Below are positions 36,263-48,838 of a DNA stretch of 64,000 bases, in pieces. The stretch spans positions 62,001 through 126,000 of the forward strand of contig WBMZ01011709.1 in NCBI GenBank assembly GCA_013400975.1. The letters run 5' to 3'. A program made the translations under genes and the position numbers. The notes under the pieces were generated by a model. It did not search any database. It saw only the letters and a program-made list of their open reading frames with translations, and had not been told where the DNA came from. The number at the start of each line of letters is the position of its first letter. The stretch's first letter is position 1. The DNA comes from Atrichornis clamosus. Its lineage: Eukaryota; Chordata; Aves; Passeriformes; Menuridae.

Positions 36263-38117
36263 CTGCAATTATCAAAGTAGTTACTGTTTACAAAGCAGTT
36301 CTCAGTGAATCAAAAGTAGTCAAAGTAACATTACTTCTGTTAGAAGCATGACAGATTAGTCATGCTGTGATATCAAACATAAAATGATATCAGTGTGAGT
36401 AGGGTGAAGCTTGATTCTGGGGAAGAAAAGGGATGATCTTTCTTAAAATGTAGTAAAGTACACTAAAAATATCTCCCTGAGATGAATAAGTAGTTATTTT
36501 TTAAAAGAATACTTTAAATTGCTCTCCATAGAGTAACTATGTGAAACACGCTGTGTTCACAAAAGATCTCTACCAAAGGCAGACAGGTTATTGGTATCTT
36601 CTTGTGTACCATCAGCTTAATGGTCACTAATTCTGCTGGAAAGGTAAAATCTTGATAGAACAACAAATGTTCTGATTTTACTATCAGGAAAGCATTAGTC
36701 ATTCTCTCTATGTGCCTGGCATGATGCAACCTCATTAACTTTAATGAAGGACAATTCCCAGCATTCAAATTGTGACCCGCTGCATTCCGCTTCCACAATC
36801 ACAAATATCACTTCTCAGTGCTAGCACATGGTTCCCACCCTGGACTTTTCAGCTCTAACTTTCCTCCTCCTTGCTCAGGCAGCTTGATACAACATCTTTC
36901 CCAAGATCTCACAGAAGAAATCTGGCTTGAAACTGGCAATTGCATTGCTGATTAAAATGACAGTCCATGTTATAGCTGTTTCACTGAGCTGTAACTCAGA
37001 TCCTCTCACGGGTTCTTAAATAGTTGAAAGTCTTTGAAGTCTCCCTGAAGATACTTTGGATACTTTGGAGTCTCCCTAAGGTTTGGTTTGCTTCACTGAC
37101 TTTGTCTTCTGTGAGATTTTATGAACCTGAGGCTGAATTTCATGATCCTTTAAGTAAAACGCTCCTAGGTGTCTGTACATCTTCATTGTGGTTCTCAAAC
37201 TTCATCACTCTTGAGCATAACCTGGTGTTCACACCTCAAAAACAGCCTCAGATACCTCACTATGTGTTTGGTGGGTACAAAATATAACGACTTCAAGGCT
37301 TTGAGTTCTTATCAGTGTGGACAGCAGAAGCCAAAAAAAGCACCAACCAAAAAAACAAAAGTAAAATCCCCCATGATACAAAACAAAACCCACACAACTG
37401 GTTTTAAGGTTGAGCTTGATCATTTTATGCACTCTGTAAAAGAACAGGAAAACTTATGATAAATGGGGACTGGTATTTGTGGCCTGAGATATTTCCTTCT
37501 GAGCAATGAAGATGCTGTTCATGTGCTATCTCATTTCAAACAATAATTAACCATTTCCAAGTCTTACTATTACTTGTGAGAAAGTGAGGTCAGCTTAGAA
37601 AAAATAAGCAGAAAGTGTTTATTTTTTTCCTTTCATTATCCCCAAGGTATTAAATATTCCTCTCCCCTGCTTCCTGCAGGTGGATGAAAAGGGAAAGAAA
37701 ACCAGAACAAATGCAATATTTACCAAATAGCAGAGTCAGTCTTTATTAACCTCTCAGCAGTGCTGTAAAATATACACTTTTCTGAGGAAATAAGAGAAAG
37801 GATCCTAAGAAGAGAACTCCCCAAGTCTTACACTTTCTTTTGGAATTGAAAATTGCAGTCTTCATTCTGTAGGCAAAGCCCTCTCTGGCAAAGGATGAGG
37901 AAAAGATCGATCCTTTTTTTATTTGCCCTTTTGGATTGGATCCCAGCGTGTCAGCACAGCAATCAGCTGGCAAGAAGAGGTCACTTGATATTTAATATTT
38001 ATACAGACTTATTCTGATAATACTGCACTGCAGAATTTCAACACTGAGGCAGGTACATTAGCTCTTTGTGGGATTAATATCAAGGGATATTGTTTACCAC
38101 TATGCATTTTTTCATAC
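36263..38117 (-). other. COL15A1: COL15A1 intron W10/W11
   Basis: 1855 bases; an A/C-rich low-complexity patch at about 37330-37395; no mobile element recognised. Confidence 0.85.
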
Positions 38118-38180
38118 CTGTTGTCCTTTAGGTCCTTGTGATCCAGGCAAACCAGTGTCACCCTTTGGTCCCTGAGGGCC
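38118..38180 (-). CDS. COL15A1: COL15A1 exon W10: collagenous exon
   Basis: 63 bases, phase 0, seven perfect triplets: GPQGPKGDTGLPGSQG, PKGQQ. Donor GTATGA, acceptor GCCTAG. Confidence 0.94.
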
Positions 38181-40678
38181 CTAGGCAAAAACAAGTACAT
38201 AAATCCATAGTGATATCTGAGAATATGTGCAGCCAGGCCATTTTACTAAATGTAATTTTAAGTTACTGGCAAACTTGAACTTAAATCACTCTGGTTGCAA
38301 TCTAAGAACTCTTACAGTACTAAATTGCTCTTTGAATCAAGTTATTCCCAAACCAAGTGTCACATAAGGAGAATCTGTTAGAAAGAACAAAATGAAAAAC
38401 CTCTGATGTTTATCACAGGGTAGATGAAACACAGATTCATGAAGGGAAATATGCAAACATAAATAAGAAATTACGTCTAAAATTCTCTATTTCCTCTGTA
38501 CTATATCCTCTCTCTATCCATGATTATTTGGCCAGACTGATTTTCAACAGAATTTCTGAAGTCATATTTTTAACAGTAAGTAAAGAAAGTAATTATCTGA
38601 AATAGAGATTATTTATTTGAAAATGAGATAATTTCTTTATCTGTTCTGTGGGGAAAGCATTCAGCTCAGATCAAATTGTGCTTTATAATCTTCCATTAGA
38701 AGTGCATTCAGAAGAATTTTTTTTACCCACTGAGAACTAAACTCAGGTCTACATAATTTCTGCATTAGTCAAGAGATAAATAAAAGACATGAGGTAAGAA
38801 CAAGAACGGTATTTTCATGTCTGTAGAAATTCTGTAAATGACAGAGACAAAAAATCCATGATATCACTCTCTAAATATTATCAGCTCTTTTTCAAATGAA
38901 GAGTACTTTTAAGAAGTTTTTTTTCCTTCTTTCTTTGGTTTCCTATGCAGTCCACAACACCCAGGACTCTGTAAATAACCTTCTGTAGAATTTTGGGCAA
39001 TTTGCCATCATTTTGTTAGCATCTTTGTCAGCTTTCCCAGTTTTCTCCTGAGTTTTTCTCAGGCAATAGACAAAGGATCCTGAGACCATATGTAGCCTCT
39101 GAACTGTAAAACCATCATAACAAGGGAAAATAATTCCATAAAATTGCATAGACTATGAATACAATAATTAGAACAATACAAACTGAAGTCATAAGTCAAA
39201 TAATTACAAAATCACAAAATATTCTGGATAGGAAGAGACCTACAGGGATCATCTAAGTCCAACTCCTTGCCCTATGAAGGGCTCCCCAAGAGTCACACCA
39301 TGTGCCCACAAGCATTGTCCAAACAGTCCTTGAAACCTGTCAGGCTTGGTGCTGTGACCACTTCCTTGGGGAGCCTGTTCCAGTGCCCAACCCTCCTCTG
39401 GGTGAAGAACCTTTTTCTAATATCCAACCTAAATCTCCCTGGACAAAACTTCAGGCAACAACCCTTGGGTCCTGTCACTGGTCTCCATAGAGCAGAGATC
39501 ACTGTCTGCCCCTCCTCTTCCCCTCAAAAGGAAGTTGTAGGCTGCTTTGAGGTCTCCCTTCAGTCCCCTGTTCTCCAGGCTGAACAGACCGAGGGACCTC
39601 AACTGCTCCTCATACAGCTTCTCCTCAAGGCCCTTCTCCTTTGGATGCGGTCTAAGAGTTTAATATCTATTTTCTACTGCAGTGACCAAAACTGCCCCCA
39701 GCACTCGAGATGAGGCTGCCCCAGTGTAGAGCAGAGTGGGACAATCCCCTCTTTTGCCCGGCTGGTAACGCTGTGCCTGATGCCCCCCAGGACGTGGGTG
39801 GCCCTTGTGGCTCCTATGGCACTGCTGACTCATGTTCAACTTGCCATTGACCAGGAACCTCAGGTCCCTTTCCATGGCACCATTTTCCAGCCTCTTGTTC
39901 CCCAGTCCGTACACACAACCATGGTTGCCCCATCCTAGGTGCAGAATCCAGCACTTTCCCTTGTTGAATTTCATACAGTTGGTGATTCTCCAGCCCTCTA
40001 ATTTATGTAAGTATCTTTGCAGGGTCTTTCTGCCTTGGAGAGAGTTAACAGCTCCTTCCAATTTTGTATCATCTGCAAGCTTACTTGTTATCCCTTCAAG
40101 TCCTGTGTCCAAGTCAATAATGAAGATGTTTCTATACGTTTATATGGTGTGGTAGTCTTAGCACAACAGGCAGATAGCATAGTATAAGGTACATTTTGAT
40201 ACTATGGTTGTACAGTTCTTACATGGTAGCCCTCATCTGTTACTATAAAAAATCATAAATGGTTCCTAAAGAATAAAATAAAAAGGTTATATCTTGTAGG
40301 GCTTTACTGTATCCTATGGTGGTGACAAACAAAAAGCCTGAAGAATAACACAATTACGTATACATAGGAAGATAACTTTTAGAAGTCCATTTTTTATATT
40401 TGTTTCTCCTATATGGCAGAAGTCTTTCCTTAAGCAGTAATATTCCTTCAATTACATCTCAATTTAAACTACAGAACTGACACTGAGATAAGCATATAAG
40501 AGTACACTTCTTTTCTGATAGAGTAAATTTGTACTATATCTGGGTAATTCCATAAGACCTGTAGTCTCCCATATGAAAATTTATTAGACTTCATGCAAGT
40601 TGTGTACAATATAAATTTTTAAAAATATCAAATTATATTTAAAAATATTTAACTTAATCTGAGGAACTAAATACTTAC
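38181..40678 (-). other. COL15A1: COL15A1 intron W9/W10
   Basis: 2498 bases, more than a third of it a CR1 element (39205-40125). Confidence 0.88.
39205..40125 (-). mobile_element. CR1 LINE, 5'-truncated copy with reverse-transcriptase C-terminal remnant
   Basis: About 920 bases in minus orientation, with the 3' tail at the left (ACAAAATCACAAAATATTC). A 150-codon frame at 39660-40112 gives the CR1 ORF2 C-terminal reverse-transcriptase region (ITSKLADDTKLEGAVNSL, KFNKGKCWILHLGWGN), and 39293-39502 carries the C-terminal end (LDIRKRFFTQRRVGHWNRLP) in another frame, so at least one frameshift separates them. The missing 5' part and the frameshift make it immobile. It is the best-preserved LINE in the window. 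Confidence 0.93.
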
Positions 40679-40714
40679 AGGAAATCCTGGTAGACCTGGT
40701 TTGCCATCTGCCCC
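40679..40714 (-). CDS. COL15A1: COL15A1 exon W9: collagenous exon
   Basis: 36 bases, phase 0, four triplets: GADGKPGLPGFP. Donor GTAAGT, acceptor TTGCAG. Confidence 0.93.
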
Positions 40715-42506
40715 CTGCAAAATCAAACCCCTACATCCTTACAAACATGTAGTACAGACTTGCAAAACAGAGTATGCATTTTTCATGTATTCTGTGATTT
40801 GTGAATATCAACTCATCTGCAACTAAAAACTTCATTCAGTTGATGGTAAAGTTGTGAAACTCCACAACACCCTATGTTTCTAACATAGCATTTATTTTTA
40901 AAAACTGAAGAGATCAGTGAAAGACTGATAAAAGGGTGGCATTTTCTACGTAAGAAAGGCATGCAACCATAATTCAGCCTCCTTTGAATCTTTTCCAGAT
41001 GCCGGCACAGAGACCACAGTAGCCCACCCACCTTTGCCATTTCGCTCCTGGACATCTTTGGAAAACAGAGTGTGCAAAAGGCTGTGAATAGAAACATGGT
41101 TTGGGATTTATATTTGGCATATTTAATATTACCCTGCTGTGATAACTGCAGGGAGACCCTTTAGTTATGAATCAGATCAGCAGGATAACTGTTACCCGCA
41201 CACTAAAAGACTGCACCTCTTTCCTGATTAGGATTAGAGATTAGAGACTGAGGTCCAAATCTTTCCCATTGCCGCTGTGCTTCAAGCTACATGACTTGCT
41301 TCTTTTTTGTGGGAATGTGACTCTAACAGCTAAAAAGATTTGAATGGCAGCTACCTATGGCAGAGCTCACGCAAGGGGGCCCATACTATCCCGGCATCCT
41401 ATTATTATGTCCAGGGATTAGGAGAATTGGGTCTTCAGAAAACACATGAAAATACTCTTCCAGGCAAACTGTTTTTCTATAAGCACAGCTGGATGCAGCC
41501 ATAATAACATGTTGCCCTATCGTGTAACAAGTGGGAAAGAGTCATGCTAGACTAGCAGATAAAGGTTACAAGCTGTTGTTGGAGCTAATGCCCTTCTTCC
41601 CAGTTCAATGACAGATTTAGTAAATATTTGTTTTGAAACAGATGTATTAACAAGATACAAGTTTTTTTCCAAACTTTATGTAGAGTGAAATTCTGCTACT
41701 GATTATGCACATTTTGTCTTTCTTTGTTTTATCAGGGATTGAATGTAAGGGAGACCACTGTACTCACAAACAAGAAAACAGATAAAATTAAATACACAAA
41801 CAACAATCCTCAAATGAAACTAGGTGTGAGGTAAGTTGCTTAATTTGTAGGTGTAAAGATTTTGCAAAGTGCAACATGCTGTACATTTTCGGACAAGTTT
41901 GAACAGACTCCACAGCTATAAAAGAAAAGGAAAAGGTAGATTTCTCTTTGGATTCAGTCCTAGAAACTTGAAATCTTTACCAAGAATCATTTAGACTTTC
42001 AAATATTTGACTGAACTATTTTTGCAGTCAGCTGCAAAACAGAACCTGATTTTCATATCTGTTTTTCCCTCACGAAATTCCCAGATTTTCAGCAACAGCT
42101 ATAATTTGTGTGAGACTAAACTATACACAGGAGCCTAGCATTTCTAATTGCAGTCTCAAGCAGAACTGAGCAAAATACTTTTTTCCCCAACATTTTGTTA
42201 CTTGAAAGACAAGAAGGGAAAAAAATAGAAGCAATGTAAATCTTGGTCGCTATTTTTGCAACAGATCTACATTTCTGTAATTCTGCTCATACAGTTCAGA
42301 ATCAGAGATAAGCCAATTTCTTCATTTTACACAAATTGTAAAAGTAATTTGTTCACACAGAACTCAGTTCTGCCCTAAAGCACTTCCACAGAGTTTAGTG
42401 CTGAAGTTAGCATTGTAAAGCACAGGAAACTCATCTCTAGTTGACGTCAAAAGCAGACTTGAAAATAGAGCAAATCTGAAGATTTATTAAAGCAGCTTAT
42501 ACTCAC
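40715..42506 (-). other. COL15A1: COL15A1 intron W8/W9
   Basis: 1792 bases; no repeat recognised. Confidence 0.85.
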
Positions 42507-42572
42507 TGGAGGCCCAAGCAGTCCTTTAATTTCAGTAAAATTAAATATTCCTTCTGTATCATTGACTAACAA
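42507..42572 (-). CDS. COL15A1: COL15A1 exon W8: non-collagenous interruption with N-glycosylation sequons
   Basis: 66 bases, phase 0 (22 codons): LLVNDTEGIFNFTEIK, then GLLGPP. It follows VIAIPE of W7, making an interruption of about 22 residues. Two Asn-X-Thr sequons (NDT, NFT) are present. Acceptor CTTTTTTAG, donor GTGAGT. Identified by phase, splice sites and the GLLGPP end; the residues alone would not identify it. Confidence 0.86.
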
Positions 42573-43239
42573 CTAAAAAAGGGGTTAAGAAACAGGTTAT
42601 GTCAAACTGATTATCTAAGGCACACATATTTTTAGAAAAGTACAGTTATCTCTTTATAACTATGAAAAATCCCCAAACATAAATAAGGCCACAGGAAAGG
42701 TTCTTTACTTAATTTTTGTTATACATCTTGAATAAGAAAACCTAGAATTTGTTTTACATTTTTTCAGTAAGTATCCCAGAATGTTTTCAGAAATTTAATT
42801 AACTGATTCCCATTTTTAATTTGGAAGCTATAGCACCAAATTTTGCAGCCTGAAGTAATTTCTCCTCAGAAAGATCAAGATCTAAGTGGAGGTTTTATGC
42901 TCCAGTATGTCACTGGCATTCTAAGATGGTGAATCAGTCTGAGCAAACTCAACTGGTTGCAGAGTTAAAGTTTTAATTATATTCCAGATGAGTCTGTATC
43001 ACACCATGCAGTGCCATGCCATGATTCCTAAGACAGCTCTGATCATGCTGCTGTGTCTGAAACTAGCTTGGAACGCCCAAACAGCGCAGTTACTTGGATG
43101 TGGAGCAGCACCAATGCTAACCAGCTCCGAGTCTCAAGGTGCCTGAACAGAGCAGTACAATCGCAATGCTGTTATGCTGCTTCCTATCCTGGAATTAGTG
43201 AGCTCATCTTTAGCCCAGGCATTTCTACATAATTTGATG

Positions 43240-44035
43240 TCAGGATCATAATAATGAAGGTGGACAGGGACCTTTGGAGCTCTGGTCCAACACTCCTCAG
43301 TGAAGGTCGAAATGAATCAATCACTCAGGGACTTGTTCAGTTAATTCTTGAACACGTCTAAGGATGGAGATGTGTTCTGGGCAATCAGTTATGATATTTG
43401 AACATTGTCAGGGTAAAAAAGGCTTCACTTATATTTAATTGAAATTTCCCCTTTTCCAACTTGGATCTGTTACGTCTTATATTATTGCCCTACACCTGCA
43501 AGAACAAGCTGCTTGCATATTCTCTGTATCCTCTGATTAGGGAGTTGTAGACAGAAACAAAGTCTCTCCTTAGTCTGCTTTTCACCAGGCTGAGCAGACC
43601 CAGTTCTCTTAGTTCTCTGGCCCCCTAAACATTTTGGCAGCTCTGCATGGTACTTACTCCATTATGTCAATATCTTTCTTGTACTGGGGAGTCTCACTGC
43701 TGGACACAGTACTCCAGAAGCATTTAGGAATGCCAATCACAACTCTCTGAGTCCACCAGTTGAGCTAATTTTCCACCTATTTTATCATCCTCTTATTCAT
43801 GTCATAGGTCACATTTTGGTGATAGCAAGGCTATAGGAGACTTCATCAGAAGCCCTTCTAAAGTCACAGTCTACAAATTCCAGTGCCCATCCCTTGTCCA
43901 CAGAAAAGCAATGATTTTTATCAGGAAAGAACTGACATTATTAAATCTATGTTGACTACTCCCCATCAGATTCTTGTACTGATATTATGATTAGGCTTTC
44001 ATTTTGGTTTCAAAAAGCTAGCCTTCTCGTTTAAA
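43240..44035 (-). repeat. old CR1 LINE, diverged
   Basis: CR1 wording is still readable in minus orientation: GGACCTTTGGAGCTCTGGTC near the left end, CAGGCTGAGCAGACCCAGTT, and GGACACAGTACTCCAGAAGC further right. Many indels; limits are approximate. Confidence 0.75.
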
Positions 44036-44620
44036 TAGGTGTTTCCAATATTATATCACACAGTCTTACAATTCAGTACAATTCAAGACAAACGTATGTG
44101 CTTGCTCCACATAAATGTTTCAGGTGAAAAGATATCTGTACTCTGTTTTTGTCATTTGTTTAATTTCTTTCACTCCAACAGTCCCATCTGACACTTTTGC
44201 CTTGTTTTGGATTCAGAAGTATGTCCTGAATCTCCTTGGAAGCTTGAACCATTTGTTTAGCAGGCAAGCCATGCCAACCGTTTCAATATAAGGCTCTCTG
44301 TGGAACTTCATATTCCCATTCAATGTAATGAAAATCTGAATTCCACAAGGCCAGGCCAGGGCACGCCTTCAGATGCCAGGGATTTACTTAGCACATGAAT
44401 AAACATGTCGTCACTGAGGTATTGTGAAATTGGAATGTTTCTTTTTCTGCCTGTAACTATGTCCAGATCAGTGCTACCAGATCACAATCTTTTCCAGCAT
44501 TTGTTATGAATACAGCAACAGGACATGCTTTGAACAGGAGATTTGACCATATTGCCTCCAGAGATCACTTCCAATATTCTTATGAGCCTCTGATTACTAT
44601 TCTTCTAATCCAGATCACAC

Positions 44621-44759
44621 ATCCTATCCTATCCTATCCTATCCTATCCTATCCTATCCTATCCTATCCTATCCTATCCTATCCTATCCCATCCCATCCC
44701 ATCCCATCCCATCCCATCCCATCCCATCCCATCCCATCCCACTATCCTATCCTATCCTA
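44621..44759. repeat. (ATCCT)n/(ATCCC)n pentanucleotide array
   Basis: About 139 bases: a block of ATCCT units, then a block of ATCCC units, then a few ATCCT units. The two-block structure suggests a single T-to-C change that was then amplified by slippage. Confidence 0.95.
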
Positions 44760-47053
44760 ATGTCATCTGAGCATGACAGTATACGGTCAACTTTCTGTAC
44801 TTTGAAGTTAGGTTGCATAATTCATACAGCTAAAGCTTGTTACTTTTACTGGGTGCTGCTTCATGTTCTACAAAAAACACTGGAAAAATTGCCAAGTAAA
44901 AAGAGAGTTTAAATCCTGCAGGCAGCACTCCATCCCCTAGCCTGCATGAGCTCTGCTGCACTGCTTCAGGGGTAGCATGATGTTGTCAGTCCCACTCTAT
45001 ATGGACCAGAAAGTGAACAGGACATGGGCTGCTACTTTAATGACAGCAATAAAAGAGTCCTGCTGCTGCAATTGTTCTGTTTTATCTACAACTGGTGGCA
45101 GACATCCAGGAGTCCTGGGTTTACATGGTCTTTCAGTTATGGAATCACTCAGTATTCATTGCTTTTGGGCTCAATCCAAACTATATTGAAGCCAGTGAAA
45201 AGAATCCCAAAGGCTTTGCTGAGTTTGGGATCAGGCACACTGTATATTTTATACCTACAGTTGATCTGCAAATGAAAATTATGGTTTGAAGTCGAAAACT
45301 GTACATAATCCTGAACAAGATTTGAAAACAGAGGAAACAAGAGTGATCATTAGAGAAAAAGATAGCACTCTTCACAACCTCCTCCAAGAGTGTATCTATT
45401 TATCTTTGGTTTCGAGCGTGCAAACAGCTTTAATAGCAACAATTCAGCAATATAACTCTTCAACACATTGAATTAGTTCAGAAAGTGCTGACTACATAGT
45501 AAGGACAACATTACTTTCCATATTTTCTTCACTGTTATGTTTTAGGATGATCGTTTGGGTTGGTTTCCAAGTAAACCTTCAGCTTTGCATCCAAATGGCA
45601 TGAATATGGCCTTATTAGAATTATAGAAACAACAGAGAGAACAAAATATTTTGACACGTGCTTTACACCCTCAACATTCACCTTTCTTTGTGTCTTTTGT
45701 TTCTTGTACCTTAACTATGGGTGAATAACAGCAGCCAAAGATAATTGTTAAAAAGTTTGAAATGTAAATCCAATATTATTTCTCTATTCAAAACTACTTC
45801 TGTACTATACCCAACTAAATTTGTAATAAAATCATAGCAACAATTAATATGGTTTTCTGTTTATCGTGATTCGTTTAATGAAAATGCACTATCAGAGACT
45901 ATGCTCCAAAAGAGTGAAATAGACAATATAGGATGAGAAAAATTGATTCTAGTGTTTTGGAAAATCAAACAGCAGCAAACAGAGGGACACTGTTTTTTTA
46001 AACAGCACGGGTCAGAGCAGACTTCCTGATCAATCAAACAGAGGAGGCAGAAAGAACAGGAAGCCTCTGAGATCCACAGTGCTGCAGAAGCCTGGAAATA
46101 GATAGGTTCCACTGCAGACCTCAGTTTTACCCTACCATATATTTTTCACAGTATTAAAAGTGGTTCCTGAAGAAATCAAATCCTCTTCGTTCACAAAGGG
46201 ACAAGGTTAAATGAGGAGGAGACCAAGGTCCACTTTTCAGTGCAGTTCAATCAATGTGTTGTTGGCCAGATGCTGATGAGGCCTGGTCCTGAGCCACAGC
46301 TGTCCACATCAGGTCTTAATATTTCATCAATACTGAAACTGTAATTGTTTTTATTTTGGTGAAGCAGCATAAAGTCTGTTTAGTTGTAACCACACAGTCC
46401 TTAAGGAAACTTCCAACTCTGATGGATTGGTCCATTGGACTACAGTAGTCCAAAAAGTATTGTCCTTGTTTACCCAATGGACTAAATGGCCCCGACCTGG
46501 GTAGTGAGCTCTCTAACTGCCTTGTGGTTCGCTTAGATCACTGATCTCTGCTGCTTTACCTACATCAAGCCAATATCCACATTACAACAGCTGGCACCAG
46601 TATTTATTTTAGTTCTGCAATTCCAACTGCAATTGATAGGTCCGCTTACAATAGTCCTTTCTGTATCTGAAGCTAACTACGAAAGATGAGGGACCAAGTC
46701 AACAAAACGCACTTGGATAATTTAATGTCTATCTCAGCAAATGTATTGTAAACAAAGGTCCTGTTTTTACACGAACATTTGTGAGGTGGGTAGAATTCAA
46801 TGTCATACACAGTGACATATACTTCCACACACGTTTAATTAACTGTATCAAAATCCAGTACACCAAGTCCTCAGGGAAATCATCTGATTAACAATGCAGG
46901 GGATTTGAAGAACATGAGAATAGATGGCTCTTGCTGTACCTCCTCAGAACACCTATACTACAAATGTATATAAAACTACACATATTATGCCCCCTACTTT
47001 TTAAGAGAGCTTACTTCTATAACTCCAAAGTATTTAGAGAAGAAAATGGGTTT

Positions 47054-47080
47054 CTTTATGGACTTTATGGACTTTATGGA
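47054..47080. repeat. 9-bp direct triplication
   Basis: CTTTATGGA occurs three times in direct tandem. Confidence 0.9.
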
Positions 47081-48625
47081 CACCTAATGCAATACTGCTT
47101 CTACCAGACTCTATGCATTTCTGTAATACATGGTAAAGGTAGTTCATATAGAAGTTCTGGAGGATTCAGAGGATGCACATTAGGTTTCTTCAGACATAGC
47201 TACACATTAGACAGAAGTGTGGACTGTGACTATCACGTGTAGGGAGCCATGCATCCTCCAGCAAACTAGTGTCATTAGTTTGTTATGTCAGCTCAATAAT
47301 CTTTTTACATTTCTTATACATACTGTCCTCCCTCTGAGGCTCTCACAGTGTTTATTCAAGTACTAATGAGTTAAGGAGTAACATTGAGGTTCATTATTAC
47401 TGCAAACAGAGCTGCCTAGTCACTGATTAGAGTTCAGGCCCCACAGAGGCACTGTGGCAGGGCCGTGAGAAAGAACATGATTTTTATATCAGCATTTCTA
47501 TCACAGCTATTGAGTTCCCCAGCAACTTCAACAGAATTGTGACAAAATGCAGAGCTGGTGACAGTCCCACTTTGAGCAGGACTTTGAACTGGATCTTCAC
47601 AAAGCCAACATTTCTGCAAATTTATAATTCTGCCCATCCAAGACTTAGGTCCAAGATCCTAATATTCTGCATGGATTCCCAGTAAATTCAGTAAAGAAAA
47701 AAAAAATTTGCCAGGACTTGTGATGTGGCCCATGGGATGCCAATTAATGCAATATTTGCTATCAGTAGCAGAAGCCTAAGAGAAAGCCTGATTGTTTAAG
47801 TTAGAAAAGGCTATGTGCAGTTCAGCTTTATGATAATGGTGTAAAGCTCCCCCTAACACAGATTTCTCAGCTGGGCATTTTCCTTTCTTGCAATTACAAA
47901 ACACTTCTTACTGCCCTTATATACACTCCTGTGAACAAGTATGGTTGTTTTAGGCACCTCCACCTCTCAGAGCTGAGGTTTCCTGCAGCCACACACAGTT
48001 TCTCCATATCTTAATGTCATATCAAGACAACTACAAGGAATTTTGTTGTCAATTTCAAATGGGATTCGTCCTAATCTCTCATCTTCATTACTGCTAATAG
48101 TTTCATTTCTACAAAGGCTGATGTACACACAACAAAACCAACTGAAAACATATATACATCTAAAGCATACTGGAGAGTCTTTGTGAGCCTCTAGTATTTT
48201 ACCCTTTGGTACTTTTGGCTGTTGCTTTCACAACAGTCATTGCTCTGGTTTCTATGGAGGACAAGTGCCAGGAAATGTGTCTCCCCTACATACTGCTGTG
48301 TCTTAGGTGCTTTGCTTTGTTAAATATCCCCAGTTTTGTATTTCTCTGTTGATTTTTATTTCATGTTCACAAGTTCTGCAGAATCACCCAAAGAGTTAGT
48401 GAGAGGTGCTCAATATGACCTCATAATTCTTGTATGTAAGATCTTCACCCACTTTCTTCCTGTATCCAAAACAAATCAATTTTTTACAGAGACATATTGA
48501 GATTCTTTTGTTTTGAGGAGTAAACTTATGACCTGAATATGACCAGCAGAATTGCCAGTTTGATAACTGCTTGTGCCCTCTTATCTGTAAAATGAGTTAC
48601 AGACTTCAGTGCTTGACATACACAC

Positions 48626-48709
48626 CTCAGGTATTGCTATGACTGGTCCTGGTGGTCCTGGTGGTCCAGGTGGTCCCACAGTACTGTTTCCGTCCTGTCC
48701 TGGTTCACC
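48626..48709 (-). CDS. COL15A1: COL15A1 exon W7: collagenous exon
   Basis: 84 bases, phase 0 (28 codons): [28 protein letters not shown]. It carries an N-S-T glycosylation sequon inside the repeat and ends in the next interruption. Donor GTGTGT, acceptor AAATAG. Confidence 0.94.
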
Positions 48710-48802
48710 CTATTTCAAAAGCATTATATGTGGAACACTCATATATTAAGCACTACATTTCATATGGGTTTTTCGGAAAGAATGAAATCCACATAATCTC
48801 AC

Positions 48803-48838
48803 CTGACATCCTGAGTCACCTTTCTCCCCTTTTGGACC
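48803..48838 (-). CDS. COL15A1: COL15A1 exon W6: collagenous exon with a cysteine
   Basis: 36 bases, phase 0: GPKGEKGDSGCQ. The cysteine occupies an X position at the end of the exon. Donor GTGAGA, acceptor CTGCAG. Separated from W7 by only 93 bases. Confidence 0.93.

Larger units (their letters stand above)
42573..48625 (-). other. COL15A1: COL15A1 intron W7/W8, the longest in the window
   Basis: 6053 bases with an old CR1 (43240-44035), a pentanucleotide array (44621-44759) and a short 9-bp triplication (47054-47080). I searched it for Gly-X-Y coding on the minus strand and saw none. Confidence 0.85.

Noticed and set aside
39267..39713. 148-codon plus-strand frame
   Set aside because: Antisense of the CR1 element, whose minus strand encodes the reverse-transcriptase end.
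44506..44760. Plus-strand frame encoding repeated isoleucine/leucine/serine/tyrosine/proline units
   Set aside because: It is the translation of the ATCCT microsatellite.
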